The notes under the pieces are model-generated. The model worked only from the letters and a program-made list of their open reading frames with translations. It ran no database searches and was not told the DNA's origin. A stretch of DNA of 13,744 nucleotides from QHBQ01 sp038230695 (GTDB lineage: Bacteria; Chloroflexota; Chloroflexia; QHBQ01), in assembly GCA_038230695.1 (NCBI GenBank), contig JBBRMT010000121.1, positions 1-13,744 of the forward strand, read 5' to 3'. A program made the position numbers and the translations under genes. Positions 1 through 7,395 of the stretch are shown in pieces. How positions within the stretch are numbered: the stretch's first letter is position 1; each line of letters starts with the position of its first letter.

Positions 1-99
1 GATGTCTTCCCCTCCTAATGTGAGAGATGGGGGTATGTCTACGCGGCCACCAGAACTTTGTTTGTAAGATGATGAGCTATAAGCAATGAGTTGAGGCAT
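1..99 (-). CDS. Possible 5' end of a divergent gene, cut by the window edge
   Basis: Reading the minus strand from an ATG at 99, the frame stays open for 33 codons to the first base of the window. The peptide begins MPQLIAYSSSSYKQSSGGR. An AGGA lies about 9 bases upstream of the ATG and could serve as a weak ribosome binding site. I recognise no domain. The stretch is short, Ser/Gly-rich and lower in GC than the confident genes, and the plus strand also has a short open stretch here, so this could be chance. If real, it is a gene transcribed away from mfd. Confidence 0.3.
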   Translation of the reverse strand, partial: MPQLIAYSSSSYKQSSGGRVDIPPSLTLGGEDI

Positions 100-144
100 A
101 GGCTCAGATCCTAGTGGCGAAGTAGGGCGTATTATCTCCAGGGG

Positions 145-173
145 TTGACGAATCACCCGCGAATCCGTACAAT
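145..173 (+). promoter_or_regulatory. Sigma-70-type promoter for mfd
   Basis: TTGACG (145-150) and TACAAT (168-173) are separated by exactly 17 bases. Each hexamer is one mismatch from consensus. The predicted start near 180 would leave an untranslated leader of about 135 bases before the mfd ATG at 316. That leader contains a weak stem (GCCTTTG pairing with CAAAGGC, around 223-257) and a tandem heptad repeat next to the ribosome binding site. Confidence 0.65.
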
Positions 174-280
174 ACACCTCTAAACCAACGCTACTAAAGC
201 AACCGACCAATACGGTCAGGTTGCCTTTGGCCGTTTACCCAGCTTAGGGCAAAGGCCGCCCACCCATACATCAACCACAG

Positions 281-304
281 ATTCTACATTCTACATTCTA
301 CATT
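281..304 (+). repeat. Tandem heptad repeat ATTCTAC x3 plus ATT
   Basis: Three perfect head-to-tail copies of ATTCTAC (281-287, 288-294, 295-301) are followed by a partial ATT. The array ends one base before the GGAGG ribosome binding site of mfd (306-310). The same heptad, with an ATTCTTC variant, recurs at 5161-5193 and 5229-5254 in this window. It is an intergenic repeat type and here abuts a translation start. Confidence 0.8.
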
Positions 305-315
305 TGGAGGAACGC

Positions 316-3300
316 ATGAGCCTGGCCGGACTATTGCCCCTGCTGCACGTGAACGAGCATTATACCCAATTGCTTACCGAACTCGGTCGCGCCCTACGTG
401 AGCCGAATACCGTAAACGCGGGTTCGCTGCCCAGCGCCGCAGTGCCATACCTGCTGGCAACGCTGCAGGACGACCTTGCTGGAAAGGCCACGCCCCATCG
501 CATCCTGGTTGTCACCGCCCGGCCCGAACGCGCCCGCGCCATCTACGAGGGTTTGCACGCCTATGCGGGCGAGGGTAGTCGCATCGCCCATCTGCCTACC
601 CCCGATCTCATCCCTTATGAGCGCATCGGCTGGGATAGCAGCCTGACTAGCGGGAGGCTGGCCGCATTGCAGGCGCTCACCGAAGACAGCACGGATGGCC
701 CGCCCCTGATCGTGGTTGGTGCGGTGCGGGCGTTGATGCAGCCGACCATGCCACCTGCCGACTTTCGCGCCGCGCTCATTACACTGCAGCCCGGCCAGCC
801 GTTCGACCTCAACCGCAGCCTCAGCGCCTGGCTGGGCATGGGCTACCAGCCCGCTGCGCTTGTCGAACAGGTCGGCCAGTTCAGCAGGCGTGGTGGCATA
901 ATTGACCTGTGGCCCGCCACCATGGACGCACCCATCCGCATCGAACTGTTTGGCGACGAAATCGAGAGCCTGCGCCGCTTCGATCCCACCACCCAGCGCA
1001 GTAACGATCAGGTGCTGAGTGTAATCGTCACCCCTGCCTGCGAGATACCCTTCTGGCGGCGCAGCGGCGCGGTTCAGGCTCTCAGCGAACTCGACCTGCG
1101 TGACCTGCGGACAGAGGTGAGTGAGGAGTGGCAGGATATGCTTGACACCTTCCGCGAAGGCGAGTGCTTCGAAGGCATGGAGTTGTTCCTGCCCTACTTC
1201 AGCTACGACCAGCCCACACCCACCGCGCTCGATTACCTGCATCCTGGCGACCTTATCATCCTCGACCGCGCTGATGCGCTCCGCATGGTTGCTACTGAGG
1301 TGGACAATCAGGCCGCCGAACAGCGTCGCGCCCTTACCGAGCAGCGCGAACTGCCGCCCAACCTGCTGCTCCCCTACGTTCCCTGGCCGGAGCTAGAGCA
1401 ACGAGCCGCCACCCAACCCCGCCTCGAAATCGGTGAGAGCGCCGCGGACGACTCGCTCCCATCTGAAGGGGAGGTTGAACCCCCTCCCCTGAAACAGGGG
1501 AGGGTTGGGGAGGGGGTAAACGAAACCCTACTGCCCGCCAACTCCTACGCGGGCCGCATTGATCGGTTGGTTGACGAGCTACGGGCGATGAGCGGGCGCG
1601 GCATCCGCGTGGTCATTGTCAGCCAGCAGGCCGCCCGCCTGCGCGAGATGCTGGAGGAGCAGGAGGTTTATCCGGTCGTCCGCAAAGTCACTACTGGCAA
1701 GGGCGGCGCGACCGCCAATGACGAACTCACCACCCCGCCAGCTGCGGGCAGCATCCACCTGCTGCACGGCGTAATCGTGGGCGGCTGGCAACTGGACTAT
1801 CCCGCCACCGTGCTGCTCACCGATACCGAGGTGTTTGGCTGGACCCCGCCAGTACGCCGCGCCAGCCGCCGCACCTCGTCGGAGGCCGAGGCCCGTACCC
1901 GCAACGCCTTCGTCAGCCAGCTAGAGGCAGGCCAATACATCGTCCACATCGAACACGGCATTGGTCGCTTCGGTGGGCTGGTGATGCGCCAGACCGACGG
2001 CATCGAGCGCGAGTATATGCTGCTCGAATATGCTGATGGCGACCGCCTTTACGTGCCATCGGAGCAGACTGACCGCGTGTTGCCCTACTCCGGTGCAGGC
2101 CACCAGCAGCCCACCCTCAATCGGCTGGGAACGGCGGAATGGAGCCGTACCAAAAGAAAAGTCCGCGAATCAACTGAGCAGCTAGCCCGCGAACTGCTAA
2201 CCCTCTACAGTCAGCGCGAGGTGGCCGAGCGGCCCGCTTATGGTCCCGACACCCCCTGGCAGCAGGAGATGGAGTCATCCTTCCCCTACGTCGAAACTGA
2301 AGACCAGATGCGGGCTATCGAGGAGGTCAAGGCCGATATGGTGGAAGCCGAGCCGATGGATCGGCTAGTCTGCGGCGACGTTGGCTACGGCAAGACCGAG
2401 GTGGCGATGCGGGCAGCGTTCAAGGTGGTAATGTCTGGCAAGCAGGTTGCCGTCCTCGTGCCAACCACATTGCTAGCCCAGCAGCACTACGATAGCTTCC
2501 GCCAGCGTATGGGTTCGTTTCCGGTCGAGATCGAGATGATCAGCCGCTTCCGCAACCGCAAGCAGCAGCAGGTGATTGTCGAACAGCTGCGCCACGGCAA
2601 GATAGATATTCTGATTGGCACCCATCGCCTCTTGCAGAAGGATGTCAGCTTCAAGAACCTGGGCATGATTGTAGTGGACGAGGAGCAACGCTTTGGGGTT
2701 AAGCACAAGGAGCAGCTCAAGCAGCTACGCACCGCCGTAGATGTGCTTACCCTGACCGCCACGCCTATCCCTCGCACTCTGCACATGGCGATGGTCGGTG
2801 TGCGCGACATGAGCGTAATCGAAACCCCGCCCGCCGATCGCCTACCAATCAAGACCTATGTCACTGCCTACAACGACCAACTGGTACGCGAGGTGATCCT
2901 GCGCGAGTTGCAGCGTGGCGGCCAGATCTTCTTCGTCCACAATCGGGTTATCGGCATGAGCATCGTGCTGCAAAACCTGCAGAAGCTGGTGCCGGAGGCC
3001 CGCATCGGCGTGGGCCACGGCCAGATGAACGAGGAGCAGCTTGAGAAGGTGATGGATGATTTCATTCACAAGAACATTGACGTGCTGCTCTGCACCACCA
3101 TCATCGAATCGGGGCTGGACATCCCAAACGCCAACACCCTGATTGTGGATGAGGCTGACAACTTCGGCCTTGCCCAGCTATACCAGTTGCGCGGGCGGGT
3201 AGGGCGCGGCGCGAACCGCGCTTACGCCTATTTCCTCTACCACAAGGGCCAGCATCTCACCGAGGAGGCGCAGGAACGTCTGCAGGCCATCCAGGAGGCG

Positions 3301-4026
3301 ACTGAACTGGGGGCGGGCTTCCGCGTTGCGCTACGCGATCTGGAGATACGCGGCGCGGGCAACCTGCTGGGCGCGGAGCAGAGCGGGCATATCGGCGCGG
3401 TGGGCTTCGACCTCTACACCCGTCTACTTGCCAACGCAGTAGACCGCGCCCGCAAGCTGCAGAGCTTCGCCACCCACGGCAAGCTGGGCAACGATACCGG
3501 CCACGCCTCACCCGACGAGGTGGAGGGTCAGGTCGAACTGGCCGCCGAAGCCAACCTCGACGACGAGCCGCTCACCATAGACCTGCCGCTCTCCGCCTTC
3601 CTCCCCACCGACTATGTTAGCGACGACAGCCTGCGCCTGCGCTTGTACCAACGACTTGCTCGCCCACTCAGTCCATTGCAGAGCAAAGAGGTGGCAAAGG
3701 AGTTGGAAGACCGCTTCGGCGCATTGCCCACCCCCGCTCGCAACCTGCTCTTTATCGTACAAATCAAGGGGCTGGCGATGAAGGCGGGGGCGGAGGCAGT
3801 CAGTAGCAACGAGAGCGAGATCGCCATCCGCTTCAGCGAACGCGCCACCGCTGGGGGTCGCCTGGCCGCGCTCAACCTCAGCCGTACCGCTCGTCGCTTC
3901 GGCAAGGCGTTGCGGGTCGGCCCGCGCATGGTGCGGCTCAACCGCCGCGAACTGGGCGAACGCTGGCCCGACGCGCTAAAAGCGGTGCTGGAGGAACTGA
4001 ACCGCTCCAGCGGCAATCAGGACTGA
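316..4026 (+). CDS. mfd: Transcription-repair coupling factor Mfd
   Basis: Mfd is the ATP-driven DNA translocase that removes RNA polymerase stalled at lesions and recruits UvrA. The 1236-residue product has the full layout. A UvrB-like N-terminal module spans about 15-370. The RNA polymerase interaction domain starts near 540 (QYIVHIEHGIGRFGGL). The motor has Walker A GDVGYGKTE (Lys at about 693), DEEQRFG (about 788-794), TATPIPRTLHMA and QLRGRVGR (about 958-965). A C-terminal D7-type domain contains LRLRLYQRLA. I chose ATG 316 because GGAGG at 306-310 is correctly spaced from it; a TTG at 304 in the same frame overlaps this site and is unlikely. Residues about 381-401 are encoded by a palindromic repeat and look inserted into the linker before domain 3 (see the repeat entry). 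The gene is preceded by its own promoter and is not obviously in an operon with the LysM gene downstream. Confidence 0.97.
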   Translation: MSLAGLLPLLHVNEHYTQLLTELGRALREPNTVNAGSLPSAAVPYLLATLQDDLAGKATPHRILVVTARPERARAIYEGLHAYAGEGSRIAHLPTPDLIPYERIGWDSSLTSGRLAALQALTEDSTDGPPLIVVGAVRALMQPTMPPADFRAALITLQPGQPFDLNRSLSAWLGMGYQPAALVEQVGQFSRRGGIIDLWPATMDAPIRIELFGDEIESLRRFDPTTQRSNDQVLSVIVTPACEIPFWRRSGAVQALSELDLRDLRTEVSEEWQDMLDTFREGECFEGMELFLPYFSYDQPTPTALDYLHPGDLIILDRADALRMVATEVDNQAAEQRRALTEQRELPPNLLLPYVPWPELEQRAATQPRLEIGESAADDSLPSEGEVEPPPLKQGRVGEGVNETLLPANSYAGRIDRLVDELRAMSGRGIRVVIVSQQAARLREMLEEQEVYPVVRKVTTGKGGATANDELTTPPAAGSIHLLHGVIVGGWQLDYPATVLLTDTEVFGWTPPVRRASRRTSSEAEARTRNAFVSQLEAGQYIVHIEHGIGRFGGLVMRQTDGIEREYMLLEYADGDRLYVPSEQTDRVLPYSGAGHQQPTLNRLGTAEWSRTKRKVRESTEQLARELLTLYSQREVAERPAYGPDTPWQQEMESSFPYVETEDQMRAIEEVKADMVEAEPMDRLVCGDVGYGKTEVAMRAAFKVVMSGKQVAVLVPTTLLAQQHYDSFRQRMGSFPVEIEMISRFRNRKQQQVIVEQLRHGKIDILIGTHRLLQKDVSFKNLGMIVVDEEQRFGVKHKEQLKQLRTAVDVLTLTATPIPRTLHMAMVGVRDMSVIETPPADRLPIKTYVTAYNDQLVREVILRELQRGGQIFFVHNRVIGMSIVLQNLQKLVPEARIGVGHGQMNEEQLEKVMDDFIHKNIDVLLCTTIIESGLDIPNANTLIVDEADNFGLAQLYQLRGRVGRGANRAYAYFLYHKGQHLTEEAQERLQAIQEATELGAGFRVALRDLEIRGAGNLLGAEQSGHIGAVGFDLYTRLLANAVDRARKLQSFATHGKLGNDTGHASPDEVEGQVELAAEANLDDEPLTIDLPLSAFLPTDYVSDDSLRLRLYQRLARPLSPLQSKEVAKELEDRFGALPTPARNLLFIVQIKGLAMKAGAEAVSSNESEIAIRFSERATAGGRLAALNLSRTARRFGKALRVGPRMVRLNRRELGERWPDALKAVLEELNRSSGNQD
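1456..1517 (+). repeat. Palindromic GC-rich repeat inside the mfd coding sequence
   Basis: CCCTCCCCT (1482-1490) pairs with AGGGGAGGG (1496-1504) across a GAAAC loop, a perfect 9-bp stem. It is flanked by GGGGAGG on the left (1468-1474) and GGGGAGGGGG on the right (1507-1516). The element resembles the intergenic hairpins at 9170-9201 and 11389-11421: each is a C-run/G-run hairpin followed on its right by a second G-rich block. In the mfd frame it is stop-free and encodes a Pro/Gly/Glu-rich peptide (EPPPLKQGRVGEGV). This composition is unlike the rest of Mfd, which supports insertion into an interdomain linker. Confidence 0.75.
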
Positions 4027-4126
4027 AGGTGACGAACAATAGGCTCATAGCGCTGGGGCAGGATTGTAATATTCGGATTATTATATCGTCGCTGCCTTTT
4101 TCGTCGCTCCTTTACAGTCAAACCTA

Positions 4127-4155
4127 TTGCGTTCAGCGGGATCAAGGAGTATAAT
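4127..4155 (+). promoter_or_regulatory. Promoter for the LysM protein gene
   Basis: TATAAT (4150-4155) matches the -10 consensus perfectly. TTGCGT (4127-4132) lies 17 bases upstream and matches the first three -35 bases and little else. The transcript would start near 4162, giving a leader of about 37 bases that holds AAGGGGGA (4183-4190), 8 bases before the ATG at 4199. The spacer between mfd and this gene (4027-4126) shows no convincing terminator. Confidence 0.55.
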
Positions 4156-4198
4156 AGTCAAAAGCGTCAGCTAGACATAACAAAGGGGGAACACCACG

Positions 4199-5158
4199 AT
4201 GGGCGACCAGCGAGGCGGATACGAACAGGGCCAGGAAGACCAATATAACTATGCCGACGAGCAGCATAATCCCGACTATAGCAGCAGCAAGGCCGAAGAG
4301 GAGCAAGGTGGCTACACATACGCTGGCGACGAAGGCGCGATATCGGCCCGTGATCGCATCGAACAGCAGCGTCGCAGTATGCGCCGCAATACCGGCGTGC
4401 TAACCACTGGGCGTAGCCGCGATCAGCAGCGGACGATGTATACCCTACTGACTATTATATGCCTGCTGGTGATCCTCGGCGTGGGGGTTTGGCTGGTGCT
4501 ACGCGACACCAGCAGCAAGAACAACAATGCGGCCTCCAACTACATTGCGCCGACTCCCACCTTGAGCAGCAGCGTGATTTCTGGCACGGGCAATGCACAG
4601 GCAACGCTTGCGCCTGGCATCGCCACCAGCGCGGCAGTCAGCGGCACAACCAGCGCGAACACCTCGCCCAACGTGGATGCCACCGCTGCGCCCAATCAGC
4701 CTACGTTGCCAGCCGCTGCGGCAACCAATGCCCCCGCCCAGCCAACCCCCGCACCTGCCGCCAATACCCCCGCGCCACCCGCCAACCCAGGCAGCGACCC
4801 CGCAAAGGTGCGAACTTACGCAGTTGCGGCGGGCGACACATTCGTGAGCATTGCCGCCCAGTTTGGCGTGAATACCGGCCAATTGCTAGCCGCCAACAAT
4901 GCCACGCTCAAGAACACCAACGACCTGCAAGCAGGTCAAACCCTCAATATCCCCGCCGCCAGCTATAGCCCGCCCAGCGTACAGTGGACGGTGGAGTCCG
5001 GCGAGAACCTGACACGCATCATCAACCGATTGCAGGCTACCGACACTAACATAAACAAGATCGCAGCGGCCAACCCCTGCCAGCAGAATATACACGGTGT
5101 CTGCGATGGCGGTGGCACCATCTACCCCGGCGATACAATTACCATCCCGTTCCACTAA
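4199..5158 (+). CDS. Membrane-anchored protein with two LysM domains
   Basis: The 319-residue product probably binds the cell wall or a related glycan outside the membrane. Residues 1-79 are hydrophilic, Gln/Tyr/Glu-rich and then basic (QQRRSMRRN), as expected for a cytoplasmic N-terminus. A single transmembrane helix spans about 80-101. Residues 110-203 form an Ala/Thr/Pro-rich stalk. Two LysM modules follow: about 205-252 (YAVAAGDTFVSIAAQFGV ... LQAGQTLNIP) and about 262-317 (WTVESGENLTRIINRL ... IYPGDTITIPF). The second has two Cys (294, 302) that may form a disulfide. No catalytic domain is attached, so it may tether or sense rather than cleave. It has its own promoter and a strong ribosome binding site. 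The exact ligand is unknown; LysM commonly binds N-acetylglucosamine polymers. Confidence 0.88.
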   Translation: MGDQRGGYEQGQEDQYNYADEQHNPDYSSSKAEEEQGGYTYAGDEGAISARDRIEQQRRSMRRNTGVLTTGRSRDQQRTMYTLLTIICLLVILGVGVWLVLRDTSSKNNNAASNYIAPTPTLSSSVISGTGNAQATLAPGIATSAAVSGTTSANTSPNVDATAAPNQPTLPAAAATNAPAQPTPAPAANTPAPPANPGSDPAKVRTYAVAAGDTFVSIAAQFGVNTGQLLAANNATLKNTNDLQAGQTLNIPAASYSPPSVQWTVESGENLTRIINRLQATDTNINKIAAANPCQQNIHGVCDGGGTIYPGDTITIPFH

Positions 5159-5160
5159 GC

Positions 5161-5254
5161 AGAATGAAGAATGTAGAATGTAGAGTGTAGAATAAGGGGC
5201 GTAGCCACCAGCTAAATCCCCGATCGTTCATTCTTCATTCTACATTCTTCATTA
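5161..5254. repeat. Long inverted repeat of heptad units between convergent genes
   Basis: The 18 bases at 5163-5180 are a perfect inverted match to 5236-5253. The match extends to 25 bases with two mismatches (5163-5187 against 5229-5253). The loop is about 41 bases. Both arms consist of heptad units ATTCTAC/ATTCTTC, read on the minus strand in the left arm and on the plus strand in the right arm. The element fills the gap between the LysM gene (stop at 5158) and the Nudix gene, whose stop codon (5235-5237, minus strand) and last four codons lie inside the right arm. It could fold in either transcript and act as a bidirectional terminator or mRNA end-protector, though there is no classical U-tract. 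Confidence 0.8.
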
Positions 5255-5843
5255 TCCCGTTGGGGTACAGCGCGGCGATGGTCAGGTCAGTTAGCTGGGC
5301 GCGGTAGTGCAGCCCACCGCTGGGGCTGATCAGCAGCGCGTTGCGGATTGGCCCTTGTAGTTCCTGCACCGTGCTGATAAGGGCCGCCTTTATTTCGTGG
5401 GTATCCACGGGTTGCAAAGGGCCGGAGTTAGCGGCGATGCGGGCGGTGAATACGTGCGACACCCAGGACACCTCGCGGATAACCCCAGCGCTCAACTGGC
5501 AGGTAAAGGTTGCGTTAAGGCGCAGCAGATAGGTAGTTAGTTCCACTCTCAGGCCGGTTTCCTCATAGCCCTCGCGCAATGCTCCCACCACAAAATCCTC
5601 ACCCACCTTGACCCCACCGCTAGGCGCACGCCACACCCCCGGCGGGTGCGTCCACTTCTGGATCAGCACGATTTGATCGCTGGGCATCATGATGAACAGG
5701 CTGACATCGTGGTTGCGCCGCCGCTGCACGCTGGCCCAGGTGGGGCCAAACTCGTGTTCGCTCAACGCCGCGCCCACCGCCAGTTCGCGGGGTGTGCCAT
5801 AAATCGCTTCAACCGGAGCGAGGATTTCACGGGTGATGTGCAT
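5235..5843 (-). CDS. Nudix hydrolase family protein
   Basis: Nudix enzymes hydrolyse nucleoside diphosphates linked to another moiety. The 202-residue product has the Nudix box G-x5-E-x7-RE-x2-EE-x-GL at residues 76-98 (GGVKVGE ... REGYEETGL), with the metal-binding REGYEE core intact. The position after RE is Gly rather than the usual bulky hydrophobic residue. A preceding beta strand (VSLFIMMPSDQIVLIQKW) and WRAPSGG are typical of the fold. I chose ATG 5843 (MHITREILAP). The upstream GTG at 5915 lies within the probable promoter and would add an atypical 24-residue leader. No clear ribosome binding site precedes ATG 5843. The C-terminal residues MKNVE and the stop codon come from the heptad repeat. 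The substrate cannot be predicted. Confidence 0.85.
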   Translation of the reverse strand: MHITREILAPVEAIYGTPRELAVGAALSEHEFGPTWASVQRRRNHDVSLFIMMPSDQIVLIQKWTHPPGVWRAPSGGVKVGEDFVVGALREGYEETGLRVELTTYLLRLNATFTCQLSAGVIREVSWVSHVFTARIAANSGPLQPVDTHEIKAALISTVQELQGPIRNALLISPSGGLHYRAQLTDLTIAALYPNGIMKNVE

Positions 5844-5861
5844 ATGAGCAGTATAACACTG

Positions 5862-5891
5862 TTCGCAAAATGGCGCGGCATATAGTATAAT
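5862..5891 (+). promoter_or_regulatory. Promoter for the sugar operon, upstream of wecB
   Basis: A perfect TATAAT (5886-5891) lies 18 bases downstream of TTCGCA (5862-5867), which matches the -35 consensus at four of six positions. The start would fall near 5898, leaving a leader of about 32 bases with GAGG (5922-5925) just before ATG 5930. This is the only strong promoter I see for the nine plus-strand genes to its right. Confidence 0.55.
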
Positions 5892-5912
5892 ATGGGGCGG
5901 GCAAGTGGGCAA
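5884..5912 (-). promoter_or_regulatory. Promoter for the Nudix gene, overlapping the wecB promoter
   Basis: On the minus strand, TTGCCC (plus positions 5907-5912) and TATACT (5884-5889) are separated by 17 bases. The -10 box has one mismatch from consensus and the -35 box has two. Transcription would start near 5877, about 33 bases before the chosen ATG at 5843. The -10 box shares four base pairs with that of the opposing promoter. Confidence 0.5.
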
Positions 5913-5929
5913 CACTGGCGTGAGGCAAG

Positions 5930-7024
5930 ATGAAGATATTGACCATTGTGGGGGCGCGGCCGCAGTTCATCAAAGCTGCGCCAGTTAGCCGGGCGATTCG
6001 TAAGCAGCATACTGAAATCCTGGTGCATACCGGGCAGCACTACGACGACAATATGTCGGGCGTGTTCTTCCGCGAACTTGGTATCCCTACGCCGGATTAT
6101 AATCTTGAAGTCGGCTCCGGCGGGCATGGCGAACAAACCGGCCTGATGCTGCAACGGTTGGAGCCGCTGGTCGCGCAGGAGCAACCAGACCTGTTGTTGG
6201 TCTACGGCGATACTAATTCGACCCTCGCCGGAGCATTGACCGCCTCTAAGCTGCACATCCCGCTTGCCCATGTCGAAGCGGGGTTGCGCTCGTTCGACAG
6301 AGCGATGCCGGAGGAAGTCAATCGCGTTGTCGCTGACCAACTCAGCAATCTGCTGTTCTGCCCCACCGGCACCGCAGTGGACAACCTGAAGCGCGAGGGC
6401 ATCGCTAGCAACCCGCACATAGATCAGCATATCTACGAGGTTGGCGACGTAATGTACGATGCGGCGTTGCACAATCTGGCTCTGGCTGAGGCACACGCTG
6501 CGTCGTTGCTCACCAGCATTCAGGTGATGCCACAGGGCTACACCCTGGCGACGGTTCATCGTGCCGCCAACACCGACGATGCCGACCACCTGCGCTCGAT
6601 TGTCGCTGCCCTAAATCAAATAGGCAGCAAGACGCAGCCAGTTATCTTCCCCATCCATCCGCGTACCCGCAAGGTGATGGCGACGATGGGGATTGCACAG
6701 GGCGATGCAGTCAGGCTGATTGAGCCAGTGGGCTATCTGGAGATGCTGAATCTGGAGCGCAACGCACGGTTGATTATTACCGACAGCGGGGGAGTGCAGA
6801 AGGAAGCCTACTTCCTCGCCGTTCCCTGCCTTACCCTTCGCAACGAGACAGAATGGGTGGAGACTGTTGCTAGCGGCTGGAATCGGCTGGTTGGCACTGA
6901 TATTGATATGATTGTGGCAGCGGCGCACGATGTATGGGCGCAGGGCAGTGCGCCTATCAATCCGCCTCCGCCGCTGTTTGGCGACGGCCATGCCGGGGAG
7001 CGCATTGCCGAACTGCTCTTCTAA
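5930..7024 (+). CDS. wecB: UDP-N-acetylglucosamine 2-epimerase, non-hydrolysing (WecB/WbpI family)
   Basis: The family inverts C2 of UDP-GlcNAc or its derivatives to give the manno form, in the cytoplasm. The 364-residue product is full length for the family and has its expected motifs in order: VGARPQFIKAAPV (7-19), HTGQHYDDNMS (33-43), GDTNS (93-97), HVEAGLRS (114-121), PEEVNR (127-132), TVHRAAN (208-214), IHPRTR (242-247) and DSGGVQKEA (285-293). Asp94, Glu116, Glu128/129 and His210 sit in the positions of the family's catalytic and UDP-binding residues. It heads the sugar operon. With the acetyltransferase, aminotransferase and Gfo/Idh dehydrogenase downstream, its substrate may be UDP-GlcNAc(3NAc)A, as for WbpI, rather than UDP-GlcNAc. 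Sequence alone does not separate these two roles. Confidence 0.93.
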   Translation: MKILTIVGARPQFIKAAPVSRAIRKQHTEILVHTGQHYDDNMSGVFFRELGIPTPDYNLEVGSGGHGEQTGLMLQRLEPLVAQEQPDLLLVYGDTNSTLAGALTASKLHIPLAHVEAGLRSFDRAMPEEVNRVVADQLSNLLFCPTGTAVDNLKREGIASNPHIDQHIYEVGDVMYDAALHNLALAEAHAASLLTSIQVMPQGYTLATVHRAANTDDADHLRSIVAALNQIGSKTQPVIFPIHPRTRKVMATMGIAQGDAVRLIEPVGYLEMLNLERNARLIITDSGGVQKEAYFLAVPCLTLRNETEWVETVASGWNRLVGTDIDMIVAAAHDVWAQGSAPINPPPPLFGDGHAGERIAELLF

Positions 7025-7059
7025 TTCAGGCGCATGATACGCACAGGGAGATGCCGATC

Positions 7060-7296
7060 ATGTTCGAGCGCATTACTGCCGACCCAACGATTTATCGTGG
7101 GCAGCCCATCATCAAAGGAACGCAGATACCAGTTCATGAGGTGCTGCACATGATGGCTGATGGCGAACCAATCGAGCAGGTGCTGGTCGAGTATCCGGCA
7201 TTGAGCCGCGAAGACGTGCTGGCCTGCCTGGAATATGGGGCCATATTGGCCGAGCGACAAACTGTGATCATCGAGGAGTTTGGCGAAATCCAATGA
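7060..7296 (+). CDS. DUF433 family protein (antitoxin-like), orphan
   Basis: The 78-residue product matches the DUF433 pattern: FERITADPTIYRGQPIIKGTQIPV at the start, then a helical part with EQVLVEYPALSREDVLACLEYG. DUF433 proteins are small helix-turn-helix-like proteins, often antitoxins paired with a PIN-like DUF5615 toxin. No such partner is adjacent here; the gene lies between wecB and a sugar acetyltransferase. I chose ATG 7060 because AGGGAG (7045-7050) is 9 bases upstream and MFERI is the usual family start; ATG 7051 abuts the ribosome binding site. Its TGA (7294-7296) overlaps an ATG at 7293 in an ATGA arrangement that suggests translational coupling to the next gene, but that ATG is in the wrong frame today (see next entries). 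Confidence 0.82.
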   Translation: MFERITADPTIYRGQPIIKGTQIPVHEVLHMMADGEPIEQVLVEYPALSREDVLACLEYGAILAERQTVIIEEFGEIQ

Positions 7297-7395
7297 AAGG
7301 GCTTAACCGACATCACTACTTATATCCACTCCACCGCCGAGGTATCCGACAAGGCCACGCTGGGCGAGACTTGCAAAGTCTGGCATCAGGCGCAG
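7293..7395 (+). other. Start-less 5' part of the acetyltransferase reading frame
   Basis: In the frame of the acetyltransferase, the bases from about 7306 translate to TDITTYIHSTAEVSDKATLG and then ETCKVWHQAQ. This reads directly into the gene and matches the usual N-terminus of WbpD/WlbB-like enzymes (IHPTAEVS... then a WHFAQVREGA-like stretch). Between the DUF433 stop at 7296 and GTG 7396 there is no in-frame ATG, GTG or TTG. An ATG at 7293-7295 overlaps the DUF433 stop but is out of frame by one base; removing one C from AACCG (7305-7309) would join it to the gene. Alternatives are a rare ATC start at 7312, 10 bases after AAAGGG, or a truncated start at GTG 7396. Confidence 0.7.

Noticed and set aside
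394..1242. Long minus-strand open frame of 282 codons opposite the start of mfd
   Set aside because: It lies wholly antisense to a clear Mfd N-terminal domain, shows no recognisable motif and is expected from high-GC coding sequence.
4027..4126. Possible terminator after mfd
   Set aside because: There is a short T-run (GCCTTTTTCG) and a CGTCGCT direct repeat, but no stem of useful length precedes the T-run.
5762..6589. Minus-strand open frame of 275 codons across the Nudix and wecB starts
   Set aside because: It overlaps two well-supported genes and their promoters and has no domain signal.
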